Assembly: GCA_025331565.1 (NCBI GenBank) | Contig: JAFREQ010000035.1 | Span: 7,524,341 to 7,588,340 of the forward strand | DNA from: Holacanthus passer | Taxonomy: Eukaryota > Chordata > Actinopteri > Pomacanthidae | Length of the DNA stretch: 64,000 nt | Reading direction: 5' to 3' | Part shown: positions 25,462-37,900 of the stretch, in pieces | Numbering within the stretch: the stretch's first letter is position 1 | How the letters are laid out: every line of letters begins with the position of its first letter | Position numbers and translations under genes: made by a program | The notes under the pieces: model-generated | Told to the model about the DNA's origin: nothing | The model's input: only the letters and a program-made list of their open reading frames with translations | The model's database searches: none

Positions 25462-27072
25462 CTCAAACACACACACTTTGACAAAGGGTCGACACTTAAA
25501 CACTGAGTTGCTGTTGTATGCTGTTATTCTGAGAGGGAGGAGATGGGTGGGCAGGCTGTAGAATGAGAGAGGAGACATGAGGAGATGCCCTGCAGTACCC
25601 TCTAAAGACAACTGACCCTTTGTCTCACCATGTCCGTCTGACTGTCTGTTGGGCAAGATTCAAGTCATTGTCACATCGCTCAAGAAATATCTTTTTTTTG
25701 TCTTAAAAATACTCACATTTTTACGTGTTTAAAGCTATTTATACAAACTATGAGTTTCCTTAATGAGATTATTATCCTTTGTCATTCATGCATTATTATA
25801 CAATTAAGTGTTGCTGACAGATCCTACTATTGATAATCAGCAGTGTCTTCTATATATACTGAAAATATTACAAAATCCATTCATTTGACACCAAAGTCTG
25901 AAATTACATACTATGCAAGTACAGAACTTTCTGAACTGAAATCTCATGAAATGTCAAGAAGGAAAACAGACAGAATAAGTACAATTTTGAAAACCTTGTA
26001 CTGTAACCTAACCTAAGTCTTGAGTCTTGCCCTGAAGGCTCAAAGACGATTGACAAAACCAGATCAAACAATGAACCTCTCTGTAGCTCCAGGCCTTCAA
26101 ACCCCCTCACTCCAACAGTGCAGTATGTACACACCCTTCTCGACAAATATAATTTGCATTATGTAAAGCAGAAACAGTTGCCTCACTTAAGAGCTGTGAG
26201 TTATTGCTTACTATCATCAAGACTAGTAAGAAGACCTGGCGAAGAACAAGATATATATGTGAGAGAGGAAGAGTTATTCATCAAGAGAAAATACTTTTTT
26301 TTCTGCTTCACATTACTTTGTTTTATATTTTTTGTCTTTGACTGCTGGTCAAACAGTACAAAAATGAAGTCATCAATTCTAGTCATGATAAATTGTGATG
26401 AGTCATTATTATCTTTACATTTATACACTACAGATTATTGGTTGATCTAACAAAAAAGTCCATGCATGAACTGACATTAAGATTAATCATTTTCAGTCCT
26501 GGTAGCATCCTCCCAGTACAGCACATTAGCATGCTGTAGCAACCAATGCCACATCGTTGTCAGTCCTGTACATAGAACAATACATTAAAACCAACTGGTC
26601 TCTGTATCAGGCTCAGCCTGACACAGCTCAGCATAGCTTGGATCTGTATGATGTAAAAGAGGCACATGCAGATCTAGCTAGTAGGGCTAATTTGTCAAAT
26701 ATGTTAGATGATGGGCAGAAAATTATTCTTTAATGCTTTTTTTAAAAAGCTGATTTTGTGTTTTAAGCTGCAGTGAAAATGACGATGGAGATGATGAAAG
26801 CTATATTTTGTTTTTCAATAGTATTTTAAAGCTACAGTATAAAATCTTTTCACAGATTACAAGCCTTACACTTAAAGTGATTTGTTTGCTTGGCGCTGTG
26901 ATTTTGGTCTGTTCAGTGTTTCGAGGATTGTTTGAAAAGTAGACCAGAGGGAGTTGACCCTGTAATCTTCTGAAGGGGCATAACCCCCACTTTGCTCTGT
27001 CTTGCAGCTGCTCTGAGGGGGACCACCACACGAGATCTCTACAGCCACTTTGGCTTGGAACTTGATGACTGA
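21081..27072 (+). CDS. swi5: Swi5 homologue, DNA recombination repair protein
   Basis: Five exons: 21081-21178, 21901-21949, 22056-22159, 22449-22543, 27008-27072 (stop TGA 27070-27072), all GT-AG with matching phase, 136 residues. Swi5 pairs with Sfr1 (MEI5) in a nuclear complex that stabilises RAD51 filaments and stimulates strand exchange in homologous recombination. An unstructured N-terminus ends in KRTPFSKFKKVHSNFKSP; a Glu/Arg/Leu-rich coiled coil follows (about residues 60-85, EEVAELERRREQLDMEIAQL); the conserved C-terminal Swi5 block includes HHIDMLHEYNDIKD, GQSLLGRIA, RGTTTRDLY and HFGLELDD, the last matching human RGVTTKELYPEFGLDMND. The start is the first ATG that opens this frame. 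Intron 4 is about 4.5 kb and contains CT and TGTC microsatellites and a CTCF-like motif. The downstream neighbour slc27a4 is also adjacent in mammals. Confidence 0.95.
21341..21364. repeat. (TTG)n microsatellite
   Basis: Eight TTG units in swi5 intron 1. Confidence 0.9.
22789..22814. repeat. (TGTC)n microsatellite
   Basis: About six TGTC tetranucleotides in swi5 intron 4. Confidence 0.9.
24176..24188 (+). promoter_or_regulatory. CTCF-like motif, plus orientation
   Basis: CCACCAGAGGGCG in swi5 intron 4 agrees with the CTCF core. Together with the minus-oriented motif at 20079 it brackets the first four swi5 exons in divergent orientation. Sequence match only. Confidence 0.4.
25407..25454. 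repeat. (CT)n microsatellite
   Basis: About 23 CT units in swi5 intron 4. Confidence 0.95.
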
Positions 27073-27646
27073 AAACAAAAAGACTGGGGAAAAAATGTAT
27101 GAAAATACAGTGTTGAGAATGGTTCCTCACACCCAGAGAAGAGGGGTGTAAAAAGAAAAAGAAAAGACCAAAGAACTTTTTGATAGGAGGATGGATTTGG
27201 ACTAAACATGTGACTCAAGGATGTGACCTCAACAAGCTCCTACAGACAGAAGTTTGTCTTTACAGAGAGAAGTTTGATTAATGAGCGTGGTTAGACAAGA
27301 ATGGTGTTAGTGCAGCAGGGAAGACTGATATTTAAAATAGGGCACCTACTCAAACCATCTTAAGGCTGTAACGGAAAACAAATGTTTATATATTTATATT
27401 CTCCAACCTGTTGCCTATATTGGTTGTGCAAGAACATAAATTCTATTAAGACTGTAGAAAGTACTCTTTTTGTCTTGATCTAATCTAAATGGAGTTTGTT
27501 AAAGGGTATGCATGATGGCTGCTCAAATGTAAGTTATTTTTCTGACTTTGGTTTGTCATTTACAGGAATGCTGGAGTGTCAATTTCTATAGTGTAATATA
27601 AAATGTGCTCTAGTATAATATGCTTTGTACACTGACAGTAACATGT

Positions 27647-27652
27647 AATAAA
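27647..27652 (+). terminator. Candidate polyadenylation signal for swi5
   Basis: AATAAA about 575 nt after the swi5 stop codon. It is the first canonical hexamer I noticed there. Confidence 0.55.
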
Positions 27653-30180
27653 TAAGTCACTCAGACCACCACAGACAATATGTTTCCATTTGCAGTTACC
27701 TCTAAACCCAATATGGAAACTAAAAAGAGTTACAGATACATCATAGTTATAGCATTTATTTTGTTGAACCATGTCAAGGTATCACAATACACTCAGTTTT
27801 TCATATCTATTTCCTCATTTCACACTGTTTAGAAAATGCACTCATCTAAGTGAAAGTATGACTGTTAAAAATAGGTCAGGTCACCACCCTGCCTCTTTTT
27901 AAAAAAATCTTACCAGAGGGAAAAAGGATATTAGGCAACTGTCACACTCATTTACAGTTTCCTGTTTTTTTCTCAAGGACCATCTAAAGGTTTGACTACA
28001 AAGTGTTGAGTACCTTCTTCCTTTATTTCAAAAAGTCCCCGATGTTCCTCTGCTTGCCTGAAATGTTCAGCAGATGTACTGAACAGAGAATGCAGACCAG
28101 TGGTATAATATACTGGGTGTGCCCTTATCTGTCTGAGAACCACTGATAATGGGTCTTCTCGGACTGATAGCGGAGGAGGAGCTTCACGTCTCTGATGATG
28201 CTCTGTCCGACTGTGTGTGTGTGTGTGTGTGCATGTGTCGATGGACATCTGTTGTGAGAGTGTATGATGAACGGTGTGTGCACAAAGCAAAAAATCATGT
28301 GTATGCACTTTAATCTGTCATTTGCAGGTCAAAGCTCATTTTCTTATCCTGATCTTTGCTTCACTTATCATTCATTTACAATCTCATATCCTGGGATCAA
28401 TGAGGAACATATACTGTATGTTAATGTGCCAGATGATAAATGCTATTCAAGGTGTAAATATGGTTGCAATGCCAAACTTTTGGCTTTCATCCAATTAGTC
28501 TTGCACTCAACTATGTGAACACGGGTTACATGGAATGTATTTAGCAAGAGTTAACAAATGTGTTAATTTTAGCTCTCTAAATCACAGGGGGAATAACCTC
28601 CGTTAACTGGCCATAGTGACCCATAGCAGTTTGTAATTTTTGTAATCTTCCTTCATTATGCAATGTGTTTCGTAACATGGCACATTGCTGTAAAATGTCA
28701 GCCTCCTTGTGTCATTCAAAAGTTGGCCTAAGTTATTCTGTCATTGTGGGGTAGAGTTAAAGTTGCAGTCATCAGCAAGACAAAAAAAGTCACTTTAAGT
28801 GCTGTCCAGTCCTGCCCTCCACGTATTTAAGTATATGTAAGCTGCAATATTTTTACATTTATTGGTTGCCAATGTCGTGAGTGCAAAGACAACTGCAGGT
28901 TTTCAATTGAGGAGATACACTAAGGCTTTTCAATTAAAGCACAAACAGGGTGTAGGGTACACAAAATCTGCACACTGTACTGTACCCAGCAATTTTAATA
29001 GAACAATGTTTTAATCTAACAGAGATCTTCATCAGGCTTTGTTACAATTACAAATTAGAACAATCAATATATGGACACGCATTTATCACTTAGGTGATTG
29101 TGATCTGCATGATTGAGAGTCAATCTACTGTCAAGGTTGACCAATCAGAGCAGAGTTGGACAACAAAGAAGGGCAAAGTCAACTCGAAACATCATGTTCA
29201 ATATTATACAGGCACATATTAAATCCAACACATCAGACGTTGAGTCAAATATATATCATAAATTATCCAGAAAGAACAATTATCATGAAAACGAGCTGTC
29301 TCAAGATTTCAGAGCATAGATGTAGCATATGTACTAACGATCAAAAGAAACCTATGGCTGTGCATTTTTCAAACACAACCTTCCACATTGAGATATACTG
29401 GGACTGAAGATGTGAGAAAAACCCAGAAGGACAGGGGACATCAACAATGTCCCTTTGAAAAGAGTGTTTTTACTGAACTATTGAACTATTGCTGAAAAAA
29501 AAACCAAAAATAACTTTTGGGTGAGTAAAATATTTGCTAGGTATTTTTATACATAGTAGTTTTTAATATAACTGTTCTGTATCAATTTCTGATATGTTGG
29601 ATTTAATATGTGCTTGAGTAATATTGATCTTAAATCTAATATGATGTTTCTAGTTGTTTCATAGAGACATGCTCTGTCCCCCCATCAGACGCTGTTGTCC
29701 AGCTTGAGAGTAGACTGACTCTGAATCATGCACACAATCACCTGAATGATGAATATGTTTGTGTGTTGTATATTGCTTGTTCTACTTTGTGATTTGACAA
29801 TGCATGATGAAGATTTATATCAGACTACTCAATTGAAATTGCTGGTAGCTGTAGGTTCACTTCAATCAACCAGCGGATGTGGCTTTTGGTTGCAGTGAAA
29901 CTCTGCAGGATGAGGTTTGTATCGTGGATCCTGGTCCACAGTGGAGACAGTAGAGCCTCAGCTGGCAGATGCATCATTTAAAGTCCATCCTGCAGGAGCC
30001 TGGACCGGATGAATGGACGTGTTGAGGCGGACTCTCCGGCTCATTTTACGCCTCACAGGTCAGCATCGGGCCCTTGTCACTACCGGGTGGAAACTGCTGT
30101 GCGTGCTCTCTTCGTTGCCAGTCGTCGGCCGCACCGCATTTCCTCCTCACCAGTGCCGCAAACCCCGCCCCTGCCGGATG
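27653..30180. other. Intergenic DNA between swi5 and slc27a4
   Basis: No exon recognised. A minus-strand frame at 27973-28308 runs through a (GT)n tract (28212-28231) and has no splice context or family resemblance. Base composition becomes CpG-rich from about 30000. Confidence 0.6.
28212..28231. repeat. (TG)n microsatellite
   Basis: Ten TG units. Confidence 0.85.
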
Positions 30181-30195
30181 GAGACGGCGGATAAA

Positions 30196-30664
30196 CCGCC
30201 CTCTCTGATTGGCCGGGGCGCGCGTCGCTCAGCGCTTATTCCTGACACAGTGACGGCGGTGGGCGGGCGCAGCTAAGAAAATTATAAGGTCATTTGAATT
30301 ACGCTTCGCTCGCGAGCTTATCGGCTACAATGAGGCGAGAAATGATGTCGGCGGCTGTGACAGTGGACGGATGATGATCGTGGGGTCAAAGTCGACGCGC
30401 GCATCCAGGCGGTTTTGACGCGCGACGCACCGGAGCGGAGTAGCAGTTTGCGCGCGGCGGCATCAACAACAGGAGGGGATCCCGGTGTGTCCCTGTGCGC
30501 TTCTGTGAGCCTCTGTCGAGCCGAGCCGAGCCGAGCGGCGGAGAGAGGAGAGGAGAGGAGAGGAGGAGGGGGGCGACCAGGCTCGACTGTAAGCCGATCA
30601 AGGCGGAATCGCACCTGGATTTTCTGCGCACCTTCATGCTGTGACGGTGTGGACGCGGTGCAAG
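30196..30664 (+). promoter_or_regulatory. slc27a4: slc27a4 CpG-island promoter and non-coding first exon
   Basis: CpG-rich DNA with an inverted CCAAT box (gattgg, 30208-30213), a GC box (gggcggg, 30261-30267) and a weak TATA-like attataagg (30281-30289). A good donor, gcaag/gtatgt, lies at 30664/30665. Since the first coding exon of slc27a4 opens at an acceptor only two bases before its start codon, a non-coding first exon from about 30310 to 30664 is the likely 5' UTR. That exon carries a GAGCC-type pentamer repeat (about 30520-30538) and a GGAGA purine tract (30541-30570). The exact transcription start is inferred. Confidence 0.6.
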
Positions 30665-31936
30665 GTATGTAAGCGAGTAATAATAATAATAATAACAAAT
30701 AAAACGACCCCCCCTTCCCTCCCCTCCCCTCCTCTCTCAGCCCCTGAGCCACAGCCCGAGCCGCGCTGCCCAAATCCACGGATGGATCCGTTTTTTCACG
30801 CCTCTATTGTCCTTCAACCTTGTGCGCAATCGCCCCTCTGACGGGACTCTTTTTTAACATCAATGCATCTCGCCAGTCCACGAAAGGCAACTGACGTGGA
30901 CGTGGACGGCATGAGCACGTCTCCGTCATCCAGAAAGAAGCTGCTGTCTCACCCTCCGTCCGCTCCCTCGCATTAGGCAGCGCGTCCTGGCCGCCCCGGC
31001 GCGCCTCCACCCCGGATAACCTCCATCAGGTCGGCCCGTTGAATATGATCCAGGCCCTGTCTGCAAAGCGCACATGGCATGAGGCGTAGTCTAACCACCA
31101 GTGGGTTGAGCCACATCCACTACTGCAATATGATGCTACGCGCCTTTTAAATTTCCGGGTGCAGCAGCAGTGGATGATGAAGCCTTTTTCACCTCTTCAT
31201 GCATTGCTGTGTAAACGAGCTGTCATGCAGCACAGAGCAGCAGACTTGTTGAGTTTGCTATGCTTATAGTCACATGCATGGAGCAATAAATACCTAGTCA
31301 GCATCTTGGAGCTGCTGTTGTTGTTGCTCCATAATAATAACAACCCTCTGCAGTGTTTTCCTACATAGGCTAATGAATAGATAATAAGCAGTCATGTAAA
31401 CCTATCCTGCTCTGCTTTGAGATCATCCTGCCAGCTATCCTGTGGCACTGAACACCAGAGTCAACACAGGCTGTCCTCTGCTGCTCTCAGCTGTCACTAG
31501 CTGATTCACTTTGAGTTAGGGTTTCCCCAAGGTCTCAGCAGCCGTGGGCTTTATTCATCTGCAAGAGAAAAGAAAACTCAAGGACTGTCTCAGCTTTATC
31601 ACTTATGTGTCATATGCGTTTGTGCATTTTGTTTGACATGCTTACGACCACTTATTTTATTATTTCACGCACGAAGACAACATATGATAGTTGACTGGTT
31701 TCTTATGGGTAACCTCTTCCTTATTTACCACAAGTTTGCAGTGCACCAGAGCTTAGTCAGCAGCTAAAAATGGGGGCAGGATGTGTAAACAAAATCACAG
31801 TAGATAACATTCTTAAGTGGCTTGAGGACCATTGTGAAGATGCAGCTTCAAGTTTTTTTGCTTACTTAAACCACATGTAACCTTTCTCCTCCTGAACTCA
31901 TGTTTGTATCTATTTATGCGTGTGCATTCTTTCAGG

Positions 31937-34900
31937 ATGATGCGTCTAGCGTGTTGCACGGCCCTGCTGTTCGTGTTGAGGCTGCTGGTGGGCTTGCCTT
32001 GGTACCAGGTTCTTCCGGCCATCCTGATCTTCTACCTGGGAAGCGGAGGATGGAGGTTCCTGCAGATCTTCGCCAAAACAGTTGGCAGAGACTTACAGTA
32101 AGCATAGGAATGTTGTGAACGTGCTTGCATGGTTCCAGTGTTAATGAAACCCGTGAGAGTCATGGAATTTTTCATGCTCTTCGGAGCAAAACTACTACTT
32201 TGGACTGGTTTGTTTTTTCATTTGTTATTTCTCAACCGGCCAGGTCTTGTGTTAAAAGTTCTAAAGGAAGCACCACCAACATTTAGTGCAGTCTGTATAT
32301 ATTTTGACAGTGACAAATTGTCTGTGGTTTTGGCTCTACACTCCAGAACATTGCACCTGAAGTGAAACAATGACTATGTGGGTAAAGTGCTGACTTTCAA
32401 CTTTAATTTGTGCGTGTCAACATCCAGGTTGGGTGAACTGTATTAGAAATCTAGCCCTATCAAGTCTCAGTGCTCTGTTAGAAAACCGGAGGAATCATAG
32501 CCCTGTTTATGTATTAAAAGGGTTGTGATTCCTACAGTGTTCATTCAGTATGGATGGGAAAGCAGCTGACAGTCCACCTATCAAATCCAATGAACTGGAT
32601 ACGCAGCTAAAACAATAAAAAAAAATGTGTCACTGTCCAAACAGATATCTCAGCAATCAAAGTTCCTGAAGATAGTTAAAGTCAGTCAAAACAAGACCTT
32701 GGACACCTATTACAAAATTGGCTTTTGAACACACAGTGGTTTCTGATAAGTAATGGACATGGAAATTGTGGCATGTATCATTGAAAAGTCAGAATATGAC
32801 CACCATAAATTTTGCAGGCCTTTGCTCAGACAGCGTACTAAAGGCAGGGTTATATGTTTGAATTATCATTTATCACCTCTCAACTGAATGATGCGTGTTG
32901 AAACAATGATATTGGCTCATAGTGCTACACAGTAATGTTGTCTAAGTTAATTATTAAAAGCGTGCATCAGCTCAGGTTTCACAGTAAACTACCGTCAGAG
33001 GAAGTAACTTAAAAATTTGAATCTCACGCGTTAGAAAGACATCACACAGTTCATTGCAATAACATAAACCTTTATTCGTCCCACAGTGGGGAAATTCACA
33101 AATAACGCATTAGTGTGAATATTGAACATTTTGCATCCTCAGTGTTGCTAGGAGGAACATGTGCAAGTGACATATGTGCTCTTACGTCTTTAGCCCTGCA
33201 AAAATGTAGTCTGTCAGAAGAATTCACCACAAGACCAGAGGCCCTTCCTCCACAGGTCTAGTTTTACAGCAAGTGTTAGCGATTGACTGCATATTCCTGT
33301 GGTGTGTGTTTCAAAACTTTGTGACATGGCACGTAGTAAATATTTTAGACAAAGGACAATAGGGGGGATGGGGGAGGTGCAGATCTTTTAACTGTCTTAT
33401 CTAAAGCCAATATTTACAGTTGGGGGTTACCATGGTAAATTGTTTGTGGTTAACTTCCTTTTTTCCTCAATTACTAATGAGAGCATGCCACAGCTAAGTT
33501 TCGTTCTCCTTCAGTCTAGTTATTCTCTTTAGTTCTGATAGTGTTGTCGTTATTTGTCTTTGTACTGACCATGTGGGAAACCTCAAGGTTAAAAATTCAC
33601 TATATCTGACTGTGTCAAAGCCTGCCTTTTCAACAGTGACTCACAAATTCCTATTGTGTAATGTGCTATGACAAGGCGCTGTAAGAAGCACAATGGTTCA
33701 CATCTTAATGTCTTTGTAAACCAAACTAAATTTCAGTATACACATTTTGGTCCCTGCAAATGCCAAAGAATGTCGCTGGGTGGCTTAGGAGGCATAAAGC
33801 ATCTGTGTTTGCTAGAAATGGAGTTTCTTTCTCATGGGTGCAGTGCCCTTTGTTACCAATATGAAAATTAACCAATGAATATGAGTGAAACCGGTTTTTC
33901 AAATTGTAGGATTTAACATCAGATTTGTTATGGCTCAGTGTAAATGTCTCTTTGATAACTGCCAACTAGTCCAAAAGTCAGCTTGTTTAAAAAAACCCAT
34001 CTCGACAGAATAATTTAATTACATAGTGTAAAGTTCATGCAGTTCCTCTGCTGCAACAGACTGAGCTTTAAACAGCTTTATTGTGGTCAACTATAATAAT
34101 GGAATGGCGGAAACAATTGTACAACAATAAATGATGGTTATCTGGACCAAAATAAAACTAATCCCCTGTGTAATGATAAAAACCACAATTTAGCCATGAA
34201 GTAAATTGGCTCAGTAGATTTTTATAGTGCTTCAGTAATTAGTAACTACCAGTGTAGCAGACTGCATCTACTTAACTCTGTCTCCCACTCACTTATCTGC
34301 ACTGTTTATGTTCTCATGTACCAATACATGTTTAGACATACTGTACATATCTGCCGTATAATGTATTCCTATTTGCACTACTGTCTACACTGTGCATATC
34401 TGACCTTTAGTGTGTACACCATATCCAGCTGTTTATTCCTTATATAATGTCTACTACTAAAATTATTTGCAACTGCTGCACATGTGTGTATATCTTAGTA
34501 TGTTCATTTCACTTTGTTCATATTGTTAATACTGTTCATACTGTATATATCTTAGGATATTCATATCTACCCCTCACTGTTATTTATATACATCCATACA
34601 TATGCACATTACCCTGCGCTTCACTGCATTTTTGCACTTCTGGTTAGGTGCTAAACTTGTTCTCTCAGTACTTGAAGTCTGTGCAAAGACATTAAAGTTG
34701 ACTTTTAAATCTAGACTAATTACACAGCGCTCAAGAGAATGGCCTTTATCTGTATATCTCCACCATAAATGTAAATTATCCATTGAAATCCTTCCATTTA
34801 GGCAGTCTTTGCTCCTTGGACCGACCTAGCCATCTGTCGTAATGTTTTATGCCCGGTGTTGTTACATTTTGCACAGTATAGATAATAGTTGACCTTAGTT

Positions 34901-37900
34901 GACCACCCAAAGTTGAGCTTCAGAGGTTTTTGCTTTATACATCCATTTATGTGGATAATACTAGTGTTTTTGCAGGTTTTAGTCCCTTAGCTGCATTGCA
35001 CACTTCAAATTATTGCTGACCACTGAATAGCCTTAGTTTTTTGTTTGATTTCTTGCTATTAGTGCACCCACTATGCAGAGGAAATGACTGGTTTACATGT
35101 CACTACAGTGTAAAAACCAACATCAGAGCCTTGCTGAGATAAGTGCTGTGACTGTCTCAAAATGAGCATTCAGTCAGCTTCATATTTTTGTAAAAGTCAT
35201 ATCTTTGTTGCATGCAAATACGGTCTGTTTTGAAACCTGGTGAACAGAAACATTTTAAACTTGAAAAACGAGAACAATGAGGAAATCAGTCTAAAAGCTT
35301 GTGTTCCTTGGAAAATGGCTAGCAGTAATGAAAGTATATGCAATTTGTAGTTAATGAGCTAAACCATGCCAAACCAATGAAATGGTCTTTTAGGTGAGGT
35401 GAGGTGGATTGGCTTTTAAATTAAAATGCAAATGAAAAATTCTCTGCACACCTGAATCATTCCCGGAAAAGTTAACTGGCTGTTTTCCCCATTTTAATAA
35501 TATTTTCCTGTGGCTATTTCAGTGCGGCATTTGTGTTATTGCGGGTGAAGAAGAATGTCAAACGCCACCTCAGAGAGAAGAACACTATTCCCAAGATCTT
35601 TTCTGAAACAGTGCGGCGCTACGGGGACAAAACGGCGCTCATCTTCGAGGGGACTGGGGAGAGGTGGACCTTCCGACAGCTGGATGAGTACTCCAACAGA
35701 GTGGCTAACCTGCTGCTGGAGCGGGGCTTCAAGGTAGGTTTACGACAAAATATTCCATAAAGAATTAGGATGATGAACTGATAACTATTAAAACTGTCTC
35801 AGATGTATCCATCCGGGAGGAGGCATGGTCATGATCATAGCATGACCCCTTTATTAGAGATTCACGTTAAATAGAAATAAACTTCAGTCAATGAGTTGAA
35901 GGCAATCAGTTTGACAAGCTCCTACTTTGGTTGTTTCTCTCTTCAGGATGGTGATGTGGTGGCCCTTTTCATGGAGAACAGGTCCCAGTACGTGGGCCTC
36001 TGGCTGGGCATGGCCAAAATTGGAGTAGAGGCTGCTTTAATCAACTTCAATTTGAGACTAGAGGCCCTGGTCCATTGTGTCACCATCTCAAATGCCAAGG
36101 CTGTGGTGTTTGGCTCGGAGCTGAGTGACGGTAAGAGACAGGAAGATGGATGGGGGGTGAGGATGAGGATGGAGGAGGGGGATGGGTAGAGGTTAGAGAA
36201 GTATTTGAAGGATATGTGGCAGATTTTGTTTGTTACAGTAGCAACAAAGTCAAGTTCATAGCCAAAAATCAGAAGCGTGCCTCAGTGGCCTTTACGGTCT
36301 GTATAGCACTGACATATGCTTATAAGTGTTTTTATGTTTCCGCTGTGATGAGAGCAGTAAGTGGTGCAGGGAGAGAGCAACAGTGGTCATAAAAGTTAGA
36401 TGGGTTTTGGAGGAGGTGCCTCTTTAATATCAGTCAGTGGAGCTTTAAATGGCTGATGGATGGAAAGAAGGGAAGTGTTGAGAAGGGAAGTGGAGAAATG
36501 TCTGCAGTGTTCATAGTATGAGCCAGTCAGAGAATTGACAGAGTAAAAGAAACTAAAACAACAAAGTTGACATAAAACAAGCCCTGCTGAGTCACATATT
36601 GTTATTAAGAAATAGTCATTTTGTTATTTACATCTCTAGTTTTCGTAATAATTCCAGCATATAAAATAAATAAATCTCTCTATAACCAATGTAAAGTCAA
36701 GACCAATATTAAATGGGAGGAATAGATAATATATAAATTGTGATTTTACTTGGTAAAGAAGATTTAAATCAACTATTAAAATGATCACGTGAGTATTTTT
36801 GAAGGCCCAAATAGAATCAATTACCTGTTATAATGTCCAGCTACTAACCTGCAGCGTAATATTAAACAAGCTTCTATTGCTTAGACTTTGGAGGCACTAA
36901 TAATATAAAAGCAGCTGCAGCTCAGTGGAATGGTCAAACATAAATTAGGGATCTATTTCAATCTCCTCATGATCCTGCTCTGGGTCAGTGCCCAATCTGT
37001 AAAGCCCTGATCTCAACAGCTATAAAGAGTGAATGACTTTTGAGCTGTTCATCCTGGGATTGATGGAACACTCTTTGTATTGGATCTTGGATTTGTCATG
37101 TGCTTTATTCCTTTAAGTAATTGGAAATACAGCCACTCTTTGCCACTGAGCGGGCCAATGTCAAGCCAGTCGCCGCTAGTGCTGAGCCAGCATGACATCA
37201 GGCTTTTAAATTAAGATGCACTGTCTTTTTTTCAGGGGAAAATATGAGATGTTTCAATTTGTTGTTTTCCCTTCTTCTGTCTGCCTCGGTCACAATCTCA
37301 TATTGATTTCTGGCCGTTGGGTCACAATGCACTTCCTCTCTTTAGGTCAAGATATTCCTCTTTTCTCTCTCACTCCTCCACCTTCCACCTGACACCCAAA
37401 GTTATCTTAACTGCTCTGTCCTTGATTTCCCAGCCCTGTACCTCATTTCTTCCTTTTCTATAATAATGCCAAATATTCGAGTTTTGTTTTGCTTAACTAT
37501 CATGCAACGTCCCATTTACTGTGATGTGTTTCTCTTACTCTTAAAGCGATGTGTGAAGTCCACAATTCAATGGGGACGGCAGTGCAGTTGTTTTGCTGTG
37601 GAGACTTTGACCCCAAAAGAATACCACAGGGAACCGAGTGCCTAGAGCCCCTGCTGGATGCTGCCCCGTCTCATCTGCCACGCCGGCCACAACGCTGCTT
37701 CACAGGTGAGAGCGCCATGTCCTGTCACATCTCACATAAGCAATGCAGATCACAGTTTTCCAAGTTTAATAGTCGCAAGCAGTTCATTACACAAAAAGCC
37801 ATTTTGCAGGTGCTTTTGAAAGTAATTTCAAGTCATATATTTTTATGGTGTGATAATAAATCAGAAACCAACATTGCAGCACCTACTCTAACAAAAGCAT

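Noticed and set aside
27973..28308. 111-codon minus-strand frame downstream of swi5, considered as golga2 (the mammalian neighbour)
   Set aside because: It does not resemble the GOLGA2 C-terminus and half of it is microsatellite-derived.
30318..30779. 153-codon minus-strand frame in the GC-rich region
   Set aside because: CpG-rich DNA has few stops. The sequence is Arg/Ser/Leu low complexity and the region is better explained as promoter and 5' UTR of slc27a4.
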